64,000 nt of DNA. Origin: Gyrodactylus bullatarudis. Taxonomy: Eukaryota; Platyhelminthes; Monogenea; Gyrodactylidea; Gyrodactylidae. The stretch covers positions 83,916-147,915 of the forward strand of contig SSNU01000117.1 of NCBI GenBank assembly GCA_012064415.1. Reading direction: 5' to 3'. Shown piece after piece: positions 26,310-37,813 of the stretch. Positions within the stretch are counted from its first letter, which is position 1, and the number at the start of each line of letters is the position of its first letter. The translations under genes were made by a program, and so were the position numbers. The notes beneath the pieces are model-generated. The model ran no database searches. It was not told the DNA's origin and saw only the letters and a list, made by a program, of their open reading frames with translations.

Positions 26310-26670
26310 ATATTTCAAGATCCCTGAAAAATGACTAAATTATCCAAATTTTTATAATGATAATCGGTTTTTTGTCTTATTGTGATCCTAAAAATCAACT
26401 TTTGATCACTCTCTCACATTGAAACCAACAGAAATTTTCAACTCAAAGTTCAAAAAAAATGAGAATTTGGCGCCACTTCAAGATTTATAAATTTGCCGTA
26501 TTTTCCTTGAAAATTGATTTTTTCTAAATTTTTTACTCTCCGTTTCGTGAAAGAGGGCCTCGTGATCTAGATTCCAAAAAATCTTGATCTAATTCGATTT
26601 CTTGATGAAAAAATTTGGAATTTTGTAAAAATCATATATTCCCATCTTCATATTAACTAGCTTTACAAGT
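26310..26670. repeat. Fold-back element right half, family A
   Basis: Runs from GATCCCTGAAAAATGACTAA through TAAAAATCAACTTTTGATCA and GGCGCCACTTCAAGATTTAT to a complete end CCCATCTTCATATTAACTAG then CTTTA. It is the near-identical partner of 24850-25210 in direct orientation, about 1.45 kb away. Confidence 0.75.
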
Positions 26671-27149
26671 TAAATCTTGCGAAGTATCTGCTTCTGTAGA
26701 AGAGCAGTCCTATAATCCGGAGACTTTCAACTTTCATTGTTGAAATGAACAGGGAGTATCTCATGTGACAACCTATTTATTTGATTTTTACGATAGTACA
26801 GTATTCTTATAAGTAAGCATACCCAATGGATTTAAACATGGATAAATATCTGAATGGGTTTATTGTTGCATTATCAAACTTTGATGTACTTTGATAAAAT
26901 ATTTTACATGTTACATTAAAAAGGGGGATTTATGCAAAACATTTGAGCTACACGATTGATAAATACAATTTCCTCTTTTCAGTAAGATAAAATGGATGTC
27001 ACTTGATTGATGCCTCGAAAATGCTTTTCAAGATGAAGCCCACTTCTTTCTGTTGCTGTCAAATACCTTTTGATCAAGATTTATGACAATCATTACTCGA
27101 TTTCCTCATATTATTTACAATTTTTTCAGAAGGAGTATTTGCAAAATTG
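26671..27149. other. AT-rich non-coding, no gene seen
   Basis: No coding-like sequence or repeat match was seen. Confidence 0.5.
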
Positions 27150-27845
27150 ATGACTCGGACCTTCTAATTTGCAGATATGGTGCCAAATTACAATTCTGGT
27201 TACTTTTTTACATTGGATTTGAGGACCCCTGAAATTTAATTCACTTTTGGTTCCTTTTTGCAATTGAAATTTCAAAATATTGCATTTATGGTTCCTTTTT
27301 CCTGTGTTGAAAATTAATAATCGCATTCACGGTTAATCCTCCCTATGCTGAAGGATATTTATTTTGCAATTATGGTTACAATCTTGTAAAATCTGTCCTT
27401 TGTAGCTGTTTAAGTTTTTTCATGAGTGTTTTAATTCCTAAGTACGGATTTGTATTTACTCACATCGAACCGAATTAGGTGAAGTCAATAAAAAAAAGTT
27501 TAATGTTGAGAGATGTACGGAGACATCGGTTTTAAGCTGAGTTACCGTTTCTCTTTATTCTTCTCTGAAATGGAAAAAAAAGTTTAAAAATTTTGCCTTT
27601 GTATATGAAAAACTACTTCCAAGTACCTCTTTATTCCTGATATTTTTAATCGATTCGGAGAATTAGCTTGATTTAAATTCGAGTAAAAACAATCAGTACT
27701 CAGGAATAGTCATGAATAAAATTGCAAAAAGGAACCAAAAGTGAATTAAATTTCAGGGGTCCTCAAATCCAATGTAAAAAAGTAACTAAAATTGTAATTT
27801 GCCCTACCACTGTCACCATATCTGCAAATGGGAAGGTCCGAGTCA
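27150..27845. repeat. Fold-back repeat with about 115-125 bp arms
   Basis: The left arm (27150-27264) runs TGACTCGGACCTTCTAATTT to GTTCCTTTTTGCAAT. The right arm (27721-27845) is its close reverse complement, ATTGCAAAAAGGAACCAAAA to GGTCCGAGTCA. The loop is about 456 bp and holds a block at 27503-27545 (AGACATCGGTTTTAAGCTGA) that is shared with the Penelope-associated repeats at 29955, 44267 and 48338. Short frames in both arms translate to the same peptide, as expected of mirrored arms, and are not genes. Confidence 0.8.
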
Positions 27846-28284
27846 CCCCAAATACCCCTTTTCAGAATCAAGAAACGATTACAAATCACAAATATTCAAC
27901 ATGAGAATATAATAAAAGCCATAGTCAAAAGCTGATATTTTGTTTTCTTTTTCAACAACTGATCTGATTGGCATTAAAGGTTTTTCAGATCTGGAAAAAT
28001 ATAAATAATAAAGTCTTTGGATAAAATTGAAGAGGGTTCAGGCTACAAGCTTCTCATCCATTAATCTCCTGGAAAACGCAACGCTCTCAGCCATATCACA
28101 TGTCAAAAATGTGCTATAAAATTTTCCTATCATACAGTCCTGAATGCTCAATTATGTCTATAGGAAGAAGCTTTATCTAGAAGTTTCGAGCAACGCTAGT
28201 CTCTAATGTGACTTCTGCTAATATTTATCTTACAGTGGCTCTAGTCAAACCTCGAATGATTAACTCCATGAAACTTATAAAGTT

Positions 28285-28970
28285 GGTTGGTTGATGAAGT
28301 TTAGAATCTATGATTTTTACAGAAATCTCGATATTTTCAACAAGAATTCGAGATTTTTAAAGATTCTTTTAGAATCCAACTCATGTTGCCCACTTTTACC
28401 ATTTGAAGAAAACAAAATTCTGAAAAAGAAAATTATTTCTATGAAAAATTCCCATTTGGCGCCAAAATCCCATTTTTTCGAACTTTGAGCTGAAAATTTT
28501 TATTGATTTGAAAGTCTGAGATTGATCAATGTTAGGTGCAAGATTAGACAAGATTAGAGAGCCATTTTGAATTATCGAAATTTCATTGATTTTCAACTCG
28601 TGAAAATGATCAAAAATTGAAATTCAGATCCCAAACGATAATAAGGCTATGCATCAGATAAGATTCAGTTGAATTGATTTTCTTGTCTAATCTTGATCCT
28701 GAAAATCAATTTTTGATCAACCTCAGACTTTCAAATCAATAAAAATTTTCAGCTCAAAGTTCGAGATTTTGGCGTAAATTGGGAATTTGAAAAATGGCCA
28801 TATTTTCCATAAAAATAATTTTTTTTCAGAATTATTTTCTTCAAATCGTGAACAACATGAGTAGGATTCCAAAATATATTTTTAAAAATTGAATTCTTGA
28901 TGAAAAATCGAGATTTTTGTGTAAACCGTAGATTCCCAACTTCATATCAAATAGCTTTATTTCACACATC
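28285..28970. repeat. Near full-length palindromic element, family B
   Basis: Left end GATGAAGTTTAGAATCTATG then ATTTTTACAGAAATCTCGAT; right end TCGAGATTTTTGTGTAAACC then CCCAACTTCATATCAAATAG. Inner complementary blocks are TTTGAAAGTCTGAGATTGAT against GATCAACCTCAGACTTTCAA, and AAGATTAGACAAGATTAGAG against a CTTGTCTAATCTTG block. The size, about 685 bp, matches the family A copy at 13573-14268, but the interior differs. Confidence 0.8.
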
Positions 28971-29505
28971 AAAGTTCAAGCGATAATTTATACAACAGTT
29001 TCACCCTCTTTAGGGATCGTCAGTAAGCCTTACACCTTCACCTATTGTCTCGCTAGGCAAGCACTCAACCATCTAGTCCAACCCCTGCTATCTTTTTTTG
29101 TCTTTTATTTATCCTCAATACTTGGTAAGCTAATATATTCCAATTCTTGATGTTATTTATCTACTTAAGTTAGGACTGTGTTAACTTAAGAAGTATACAA
29201 CTTACATGTCAGAATACATAGTGAATCAATCCAACTGTACTGTATTCTTTTGAAAAAAAGTTGATTTTAATTGCATTTATGGGTACTTTAGGGGAAGTGA
29301 AATTCACACTAAGACATCCTCAACTATGCACTCTTAAGGCTAGTGTAATTGCTGACCTTTTAGGGGCTAGATTACTTTTCGTTCTCTTTTATTTATATAT
29401 AATGTAATCTGTTGTGGTTACATTTGAAATATCAAGTGAAAAATGAAAAAAATATATGTATCAAAATAAATCAAGAATTTTGCACCATTAGGGGGGGAAG
29501 CAAAA
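28971..29505. other. Non-coding with a weak tRNA-like patch
   Basis: The minus strand of about 29035-29100 reads GACTAGATGGTTGAGTGCTT then GCCTAGCGAG, which resembles a pol III A box and a tRNA D-arm. I could not draw a full cloverleaf or find a proper B box. It may be a tRNA-derived SINE fragment. Nothing else was seen. Confidence 0.3.
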
Positions 29506-29797
29506 TTATAGAGGAAACTCGTAAATGTCAAGTAACGTTTTATTGTGAATTTGGATTTTGAAATTCAGATCCCTCTCTCTTTGTATGAGTTGAGATTGCT
29601 CTCGTTTATCTGTACTTTCAGCTTTAGTTGCGGCGATCTTCCTATCAGACATAACTTTCATACCTGTCATCATTCATGTATTTTGTGACAGACTATAGCA
29701 AATTGGCGGTCTCATTCACCAGAGGATTGGGGAATTCGTCCAGGACCATGGAAGCATCATCAGTGGATTCTGAAAGAGATTTTGAGATTTCAGACAT
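29506..29797 (-). CDS. Candidate small protein gene, unrecognised, exon joins uncertain
   Basis: Two minus-strand segments read like coding sequence in an otherwise AT-rich desert. The first (29797 down to 29693) opens with ATG, encodes 34 residues rich in Ser, Asp and Glu (MSEISKSLSESTDDA...) and ends at TAG. The second (29661 down to 29506) opens with ATG, encodes 51 residues including the charged, helix-prone KAESTDKREQSQLIQRERD, and ends at TAA. A GACAG acceptor-like site lies just before the second segment, and a GTGAAT donor-like site in the first, but the phases do not join simply; an acceptor at GGAAG near 29642 would keep frame. I recognise no family. It could be one spliced small gene, two frames of one transcript, or chance. 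Confidence 0.33.
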
Positions 29798-29949
29798 AAT
29801 TTTACGTAATTTTCAAAAGTGAAAAATCAAGAATGCCTCTCTTAGGCAGAGGCTTTAAACAAAAAAAAGATATAAAGCTATTCTGAAAATAGTCTTCGCC
29901 TTAGATTTGATGCTGAAGTTTAAAATACGATTTTCTTAGTTGAAAAATG

Positions 29950-30260
29950 CTGAGTTATATCGGTTCTAAGCTGAGATATCGACAAGTCTACCATTTTTGT
30001 AAAGAAAAGGAGAAAGCGATGCCAAGGTTTTCACAAATAAGGGCCTTTATTTCGAGCATACTCATCAGTGTGATACATGCCATATATATAAGGTTTTAGA
30101 AAAATAAACTGTTGAACAACAAACGTTATTGGTTAGACTATTTCTTACATTACAATTGGTTCGAATCTGTTCCCAGGTGAGCAGATTGAGGTTTTTCATA
30201 TCGTTAAAATTAAAATTGAGTGTTATTTTTTCATAATTAATAATTTTCCTAGTTATTTCT
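29950..30260 (-). repeat. Penelope-associated repeat (terminal region)
   Basis: TCGGTTCTAAGCTGAGATAT, TTTCGAGCATACTCATCAGT and GTGATACATGCCATATATAT are shared with 48338-48480, next to the Penelope remnant there, and in part with 44267-44460 and 27503-27545. At both main copies the block lies immediately past the 3' end of a GIY-YIG frame, as expected of the terminal repeat of a Penelope element. Confidence 0.6.
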
Positions 30261-30530
30261 TTATTGCAAACCAAATAAATGATGTCTGGTTAAAATAGGG
30301 AAAAAGCTCACACATTTCTCCTTCACCTCGACATCTGTCCTGTCATCCCCTGGGTTTTTGTATGAGATGGAAAAATTAGAAATTGAAGCAGCATGGTTTT
30401 CCTGTTTTAGATGTCTGGTCACCGTCGTATCTTTATTGAGGTGATCATGCGATCTTGTTGACAACTTCCTAATAGAACGTCCTATTAACGAAACACCACA
30501 GTCAAACTGAAACTTGAATTTTTCATTCAA
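30261..30530 (-). pseudogene. Penelope-like GIY-YIG endonuclease fragment
   Basis: An 89-codon minus-strand frame holds FKFQFDCGVSLIGRSIRKLS followed by a conserved His (SHDHL). This aligns by eye with the GIY-YIG region of the copy at 48815-49063 ([20 protein letters not shown] then IDEHL). The first signature tyrosine is replaced (FQF for IYK-like context) and the second also reads SLIG, so the catalytic pair is gone. No reverse-transcriptase part is attached. It is a dead 3' fragment of a Penelope-like retroelement, followed by its terminal repeat at 29950-30260. Confidence 0.7.
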
Positions 30531-32866
30531 ACTTTAATTTTATCATTTTTTCAAGGACTGTGCAGATTTTTTATCTTGATCAGTTAAATTTTCTTTGTCT
30601 GAATCTAATTTTGAGGGCCAATAGAAATAGCTTATCCAAATCAACATCTCATTCTCTTTGTATGCACTCGAGAGAATTGAAGAAAGTTTTGTGCGAGACA
30701 TTCGATTATATGAATATGCTTTTTACCTTTAATATGTTGTTACTATAAAGTAACTTCTGCTTATGTAAAAAGAGAAAAGGATTTGAATATGCAGTTATGC
30801 AGATATCTTCTTGGGGTGCTTTAAACATTCGATTGTATGATTTTGCCTTTTTTAGAATTAAAAACTGCTTTTTTTCTATAAAAAGTATGCCTTTTTCTGG
30901 TCGCCCTACTAATGACCAATACAATTTGATTTGAGTATTTTCGAAATTCAAGAATCGGCCTATTTCAACAACTCGTGGATTCATTTCATCATGGAATTGT
31001 AAAAGATAAATTTTTTCCCCACTACTCAGAGAAAAATATCAAGTTTTTTTCGACAAAAATAGTAAATTCACATTTTTATTTCAGCTAGGTTTATCTAGTG
31101 CAGCTTGGCTGATTGCGAATCTGGTAATCTCATTTTGAATAGAAAATTAACTCTTGTCGCCTCAGTGGGTCATATATGGGCATAATTCTGTTTTAAAGAA
31201 CATAAAAATAGAACTAATATTCTCTCGTATGAGCTGAAATTTCTTATATCAGTTTAAAAATGACTCGTTTTTGCAAAAATGTAAAAATTTCCTAGAAAAT
31301 ATTTGAAAATTTTTGAAAAATCACTCACTGAGATTGAAGACATAAAAGAAAGAAACCATATAAAATTTCCAATCGCAGCGATGTACCTTGAAAAGAATTT
31401 CTCTAGGTCTTCAAGAGTTGAAATGTGATCATATCGTTGAATTGAATTCAAATATTACCTCATCAGATGCCATATCGATCGAGAAAGAATTTGAAGATTA
31501 AATCACTGGTGAAAAGATTAATCAGAAATCTTTTATGGTTTTGCAAAGATTTTACGTTAAACTTTTCCCAATTATCTCTGAAAATATAGGGGATTCTTCA
31601 GATCTGTGAACAGATTTGGAGTGAGCGCATAAATTTACACCAGAATCACGCAAAAGGTTTTCCATTTACCTTATTTTTTGCAGCCTTTTATGAAGGAGAA
31701 AAATCAAGAATTTCTCGCTGATGGGATAGATCAACTTTGCATTCATTCTTATAAAATGGATTCTACATTATTTTGAAAATTAAAATTCTGTCAAATTATT
31801 AACAATAATTCTTGAAAAAAACACGAGATTCTTTGGTAAGATGGCTCTGATCTTACAATCATTTATAAAACAAGAGTACTTTAGAATCTCATTAGAAAAA
31901 TCAGCATTTCATAACAGAATTAAAAAATATTGCCTATCATATGAAATGTACATTTGAACAGTTTGTAACCTTTTTTTGTAATTAATTTTCATATTGTGAG
32001 TGACCTTAACGTGAAAGAAAAATTTATATTTTAAAAATACACGTTTCTTCATGGAGTTATCAATTAATACAAATGCAATATTCACTGTACAACTATGGGA
32101 AATGTTTAAAACAATTCGAATCAGGTTTACGATGTATGTATGATTATTAATACAAGGGTAAAATCGTATAATTTTGAACATGGTCTCTAAAGCCATTAGA
32201 TAAAACTACCATTTGTCATCAAAATACAGTTTCTCAGACGGAGAATCTCCATTCAAAAAGTATAATATAAATTTCTACAATCTACTTTGTAGTAATTTGA
32301 TAATAAAAAAAATCTATTTTAAATATAAAGTTTGGTAGTTACTCTTTCTGGCACTGAAAATTTCGCCATGTATTCCGTAAAGTTTTCTTTCTCATTATAA
32401 ATTGAAATTCCATCATTAAGCTAATTTCAAGTTTCCATTAATGAATGTCTGAGAGTCTCAGACTAAGAGACAAATTTTTGTTTTAAAAAGCCATATCCAA
32501 TGGATATTATCAATACTAATAATCAGGCATAACTGAAGATATGTTTAAATTCTAACTAAAAAAATTAGTATAAGATTCGCATAGATGATCTATACTATAG
32601 ATCCTAAAATTACATGATTTTATTTGAATCTGAGATTCAATCATTTGAAAATACTCAAAAATATAAAAGAAAACTGGCTCGGTCTACAAATATTGTTTAA
32701 ATTATAAAAAATATTGGCGCCCGTTAAAATTCGCATCAATGATCTTATTATAAAGTGTACACTAATTCTTGAATCAACTCTTGGTTTACAAATCAGACAT
32801 TTTAAGGAATACATGAAATTTATCCATATCTGCTGTATTTAAACCAAAGGAATTATTATATATTTG
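30531..32866. other. Non-coding upstream of the TBL1-like gene
   Basis: Contains a family F right fragment at about 30985-31085 and a diverged relative of the 20500-20659 TTAA repeat at about 31145-31250. The remaining frames (30560-30748, 31909-32196 minus) have no motifs. No distinct promoter motif could be recognised in the last 300 bases before the start codon at 32867. Confidence 0.5.
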
Positions 32867-35800
32867 ATGAGTTTTACATCAGATGAAGTTAACTTTCTCA
32901 TTTACCGATATCTTCAAGAAGCTGGTAAGTCTAATTGAATAATTGTCAGGATATTGCCATTCCGCCTATCTGTTTGGTATTGAAAGTCAAATTAGTCAGT
33001 CTAATGTTGACGGGGCCCTCGTCCCGCCTGGCTCTCTGCTCAGCCTCATTCAACGCGGATTACAATACACAGAAGCTGAAATCAGCATCGGCGAGGTAAC
33101 TTGTTTTGTTTTTATTTATTATGACTATTTTCCATGTTTTTTCTCTTAATGGAATTGTCTAGATGAATTTAATCTATTTAGTCTGATAATATTCTCTTTA
33201 GCAGTAATTCTTTCTTCGACCTTTTCTGATAAAATTTTTCTCAGCTAAGATCTCTTGGGTAGTCCAATTCCATTATTCAACTATCTTGTGTCAATAGAAT
33301 AAAAATATTAACTTTAAGATTGTTTTGTAAAAAATACCATTTCATTAAAGTCCATTTTGCCAATATTCATTCCTGAGTGAGATTAGAAAAGAAAAAGATT
33401 TATCGTTTTTTCTCGTAGCTCACTTTGATCCTTTCATTACATAGTTCTAGGTTTTTTCATGAAACATATCTAATATTTGACCCTGGTTACACTCTGTCTC
33501 TTATGTCTGATGATTATAATTTTCTCTTGATAAAGTCGATCATGAAAATGTTTCTATTAAAATGTGTTTCAACTTGGTTTAAATTACATCGTGTCCTCGT
33601 CTTTTGACAACTTTTTTATTTTGTCGTCTAACGGAATTTTCATAAACTTCTATCTATCACAATACAGGACGGATCAGAGAGGGTGGTTGAGTCTCTGTCC
33701 CTTATTGATGCTGTCGTCCCAGAGGTAATTGAAAAACGAAAGAACAGCTTAAAGATGGCCAATCCTGTAAATACTAATTTCAATCCCTCTACTAATGGTC
33801 CTACCATTTTGAAGACATCTCCTGACTCCAACTCTTCAAATCACGATTCAGCTCCATCACAAAATAGTAACCTTGTCGGAAGTACCACCAACAACAATAA
33901 CAATAATATTACTTCTAATGATTCTCATAAACAACAACCCTTCTCAAATAACAACAGTAACTCCTCTAGATTGCCACAATCACTAGCCAGTCTAAACTCA
34001 AAGTATCCGGTGTCAACTAACGACAATAGTATCAACAGTAATAATAATATTAACAACATTTCCACGACAACCATATCTAGCTCAACAACAAATCCATTAG
34101 GCCAGAATCAGCCATCTCAGCCCACCCTAGTTCCGCCATCCTCTGCCAAGTCATCCGATCATCAGACGAATTCTCAGAATATTAACAATTTAACTAATAA
34201 CAATATTGGAAATAACTCCTCTAATAATAATAATAATAATAACAGTAATAATAATATTGGTCTTGGCAACACGACCAACTCCTCAAATGCTACACCCAAT
34301 GCATCCCAAAAGAATGGCATTCCCTCAAGTGACAGTAGTAGTCAACTCATTCCGAATAAATTCCATGAATATCCCCTAATGCAGACGTCTCTCAGTAATG
34401 GAGAAATTAATTCTTCCCAACAGAATCATCGGACTTCTTCAGAGTCTATGGATGTGGATGATCTCCATGAGAGAAATAATTCCATTATAAATCCTATACC
34501 CGACGACAGGATCACTGTTCTAAAGGGCCATGACTCTGAGGTATTCATCTGTGCTTGGAATCCCAAATGTGATAAGTTAGCCTCTGGCTCTGGTGATTCA
34601 ACAGCACGCATTTGGAATTTGGAGACCTCTGGATCTGTAGACGACAAACATTTCATTCTCACGCATTGCGTCAACAAGGATGGCCAGACAGTCTTGAGTA
34701 ATAAAGATGTTACCTCATTGGACTGGAACTCTGATGGAAGTTACCTTGCCACAGGATCCTACGATGGTTTTGCTCGCGTCTGGGATACCCAAGGCAACCT
34801 GACCGTCACCCTTGGCCAACACAAGGGACCCATCTTTGCCCTAAAATGGAATAAAAAGGGGAATTATATTCTTACTGCTGGTGTTGATAAAGTGAGTCTC
34901 TTTTATATATTCCACCATTCTACCATAAACTATTATTATCATCATCATTCCAACCTCAGACCACAATCATTTGGGAGGCAGATACTGGTAAAATTGCTCA
35001 GCAATTCGGATTTCATACAGGTGCGTCATTCCTCTTGTTATAAACATGCCTCTTTTTCTTTTTAAATATTATTATTGAATTTCTTTAAAATGAAGGTGTA
35101 ATTAGCACAAACCAATTTGCTATTTCTTCCTTCTAATACAACCATGATCATTCATTAGTATTTTTTTATCGATCTCACTTGAAGACTAGCTAGTAATAAT
35201 TGATCTTTTAGGCCTGTCCACATTCATCTCTCTCTCTCTATCTGACTAATAATAATAATAACTAAAGATTAAACTAAACTATTTGTATTGTTATTGTGTG
35301 TGTTATTCCATCCTTTTTTCACATGTGGTGCTTTCTCTTTTACATGCATTCTCTTTGTAAATATCATAACCTTGTTTTATGTTCTTTCTTTTCTCTAACC
35401 CCCACCACAACCTCTCTTTGCTTTCTCTCCATCTTCCTTAATCTGCTATTATTATCATTTTTCTTGGACTCAATTTAATCCATATACACACATCTATTTA
35501 TAAATTTCATAATTCTTACAACTCTCTCTCTCTCTCTCTGTCTTTCCCTTTCTTGGCCATATCTGCTGAAATTATCATTATTACTCTCCCATGATTTCTT
35601 CATCATCATTATATTACACTTTGTGTGATAGCCTAGATAAATTCCAAATTCTCCCTATAATCGTCCATCTTTTCATTTAAAAAATACACACATTTTCTCC
35701 TCTCCCTTTTTGAACTCAACTTTTCCTAAAATAAACTAAAATGAGAAACTCCTTTACATTGATTTTACTCTCTCTCGTACTTGATACTAAAAGTGTACAT

Positions 35801-37813
35801 TTAATATTATTATGCTACATTTCAGGTTCTGTATTATACAGTACATAATTAACAATGTATTCTGTCTCTCTGTTGTTTCTCTTGCATGTGTACCTTGCTT
35901 TCATATAGTTCACAATAGTAATAAACTGCAAATGGATTAGTCTTCTTTTCTCTTTAATCCATCTCTGTCTCTCTTGAAATTTCAGCATGAGTCATCAGAA
36001 TAATTTTTTAATATCGATTAATCTATTTCGTCATTAGCGCCAACATTGGATGTCGACTGGCAGAACATGACCTCCTTCGCATCCTGTTCCACCGATACCA
36101 ACATTCATGTCTGCCAACTTGGCTGTAATGCACCCCTAAAGACATTCCAGGGTCACGCGAATGAAGTCAACGCCATCAAGTGGGATCCGAATGGTCTCCT
36201 TCTCGCCTCCTGCTCAGACGACATGACTCTCAAAGTCTGGGACATGAATCACGACAAATGTGTCCACGACCTCAAGGGTCATGAAAAGGAAATCTATACC
36301 ATTAAATGGAGTCCCACCGGTCCCAATACAGCCTACCCCAATGCCCCGCTATGTTTAGCCAGGTGAGTTTTCTTCATATCCTACGTCCTCACTTGAGAAT
36401 CGATCTCATCGATCCCTCCATCTATTACATATTCATTACATGTGAATATTTATTCTATTGATTTCCTTCCTCCACTCGTAAACTATAGCGCACATTGATC
36501 AACATTCTTTTTTTCTATTTCAAGCGCATCCTTTGATTCTACAGTAAGACTATGGGACGTGGAACGTGGAATCTGCCGACGTGTCCTAAGCAAGCACACC
36601 CAATCTGTATATAGTGTTGCATTCAGTCCGGATGGCCGACTCCTGGCCACCGGGTCCTTTGATAGATGTGTACATATTTGGAATGTTGATGTGAGTTCCT
36701 CTCTGCATTCATTTAACTTGATCGATTATCTCAACAAATCCCCCTCTCTTCTTCTCCACATGTCTCACCATCAATGTACCCCATCCAATAGAATAGAGAA
36801 AGGGGTATTAGGAATGATTGAATAATAATGATTATAAATATATTCTCACATGGAATAATATTGCACACACACACACACACACTCTGTTGTTGTCTATTTT
36901 TTCACAATTAGAAGTACAATTCTAATATTAACTGAAGTATTATAGTACTACTCAATTCATTCATTCATTGAAAAAATGAAAATTTAGCTACTACTATGAG
37001 TGTGTGTGTGTGTGTGTGTTAATGACTAGTTTCTCATATTCCATCTCGCGTGTTATGTGAATGAATACGACGATACAAACAGACAGAGAAACATGAAACT
37101 AGATTGTAGTAGTAGAAATTAGTCAGAGCTATCCGTTCTTTTTTCTACTACAACAACATTTCCTCTCCACATACTACGTGTGAGAGATGTGGAACTTGTA
37201 CACACATACGCCTCTGGGATAAAAGAAAAAAAAGAAACTATACATCTCAATGAAATGCTACAACATGGAAAATCCAAATAGTTTATTGATTATTTTTCCT
37301 ACATATCATTAGCATTCAGATAGAAGGAAGACAGACAGAGAGTTATGGATATTGTGAGTGAGTGAGTGGTGGGTGGGTGGGTGAGGGCGTGTGTATTTAG
37401 ACATTGAAGGGAAATAATACTAAAGTAGATTGAGAGAGTAGAGAGTATGATTCATTCATCTCCTTTCTTCTTCTTACTTCAATGTTGTATGAAATGAAAT
37501 AAAAGGAATGCGTGGGCGGTTCTTCTTCTCCAACTACTAGTAATGATGATAGGAATAATGATTGTGTACTTGTGCAATAAGATGTGAGAGAGAGAGGGAG
37601 ACTACGTAATCATTGAGAGAGAAAAAATGCATTTATTGATTTTTGTCATCTTCTCCCTTTAACCATGTATGTTTGTGTTTGTAGACAGGAGAGCTTATCA
37701 AATCCTATCGAGGTACCGGTGGCATCTTTGAAGTATGCTGGAATTCACGAGGCGATAAAGTGGGCGCATCAGCGTCTGATGGCTCAGTTGTTGTCCTTGA
37801 CCTACGGAGATAG
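32867..37813 (+). CDS. TBL1XR1: TBL1/TBL1XR1 (ebi)-type F-box-like/WD40 corepressor
   Basis: Seven exons: 32867-32924, 32950-33095, 33668-34891, 34960-35020, 36038-36362, 36525-36690, 37685-37813, all phases consistent, 702 residues. In animals this protein is a subunit of NCoR/SMRT-HDAC3 corepressor complexes in the nucleus and helps exchange corepressors for coactivators. Residues 1-36 form a LisH motif ([20 protein letters not shown], close to vertebrate [20 protein letters not shown]), followed by the F-box-like segment ([20 protein letters not shown]) and [14 protein letters not shown]. Residues about 349-702 are WD40 repeats with the expected [25 protein letters not shown] and [11 protein letters not shown] blocks, ending VVVLDLRR. 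Intron 1 is only 25 bp; the others are 572, 68, 1017, 162 and 994 bp. The linker between the halves (about 93-346) is an Asn/Ser-rich insertion, making the protein about 190 residues longer than the human 514-residue form. Confidence 0.97.
35021..36037. other. TBL1-like intron 4, pyrimidine-rich
   Basis: The intron has long C/T-rich runs on the plus strand (for example CTCTCTCTCTCTCTCTG at about 35523-35540) and CAT/TAA-type simple repeats. No coding sequence is seen. Confidence 0.6.
36864..37019. repeat. Facing CA and TG microsatellites in TBL1-like intron 6
   Basis: A (CA)n run at 36864-36881 and a (TG)n run at about 36999-37019 are complementary and could pair across about 115 bases. Further dinucleotide runs lie in the 3' untranslated region at 37963-37979 (TG) and 38091-38104 (CA/CG). 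Confidence 0.85.

Noticed and set aside
29035..29100. tRNA-like sequence on the minus strand
   Set aside because: A-box-like text is present, but no acceptor-stem pairing, anticodon arm or B box could be drawn. At best a SINE fragment.
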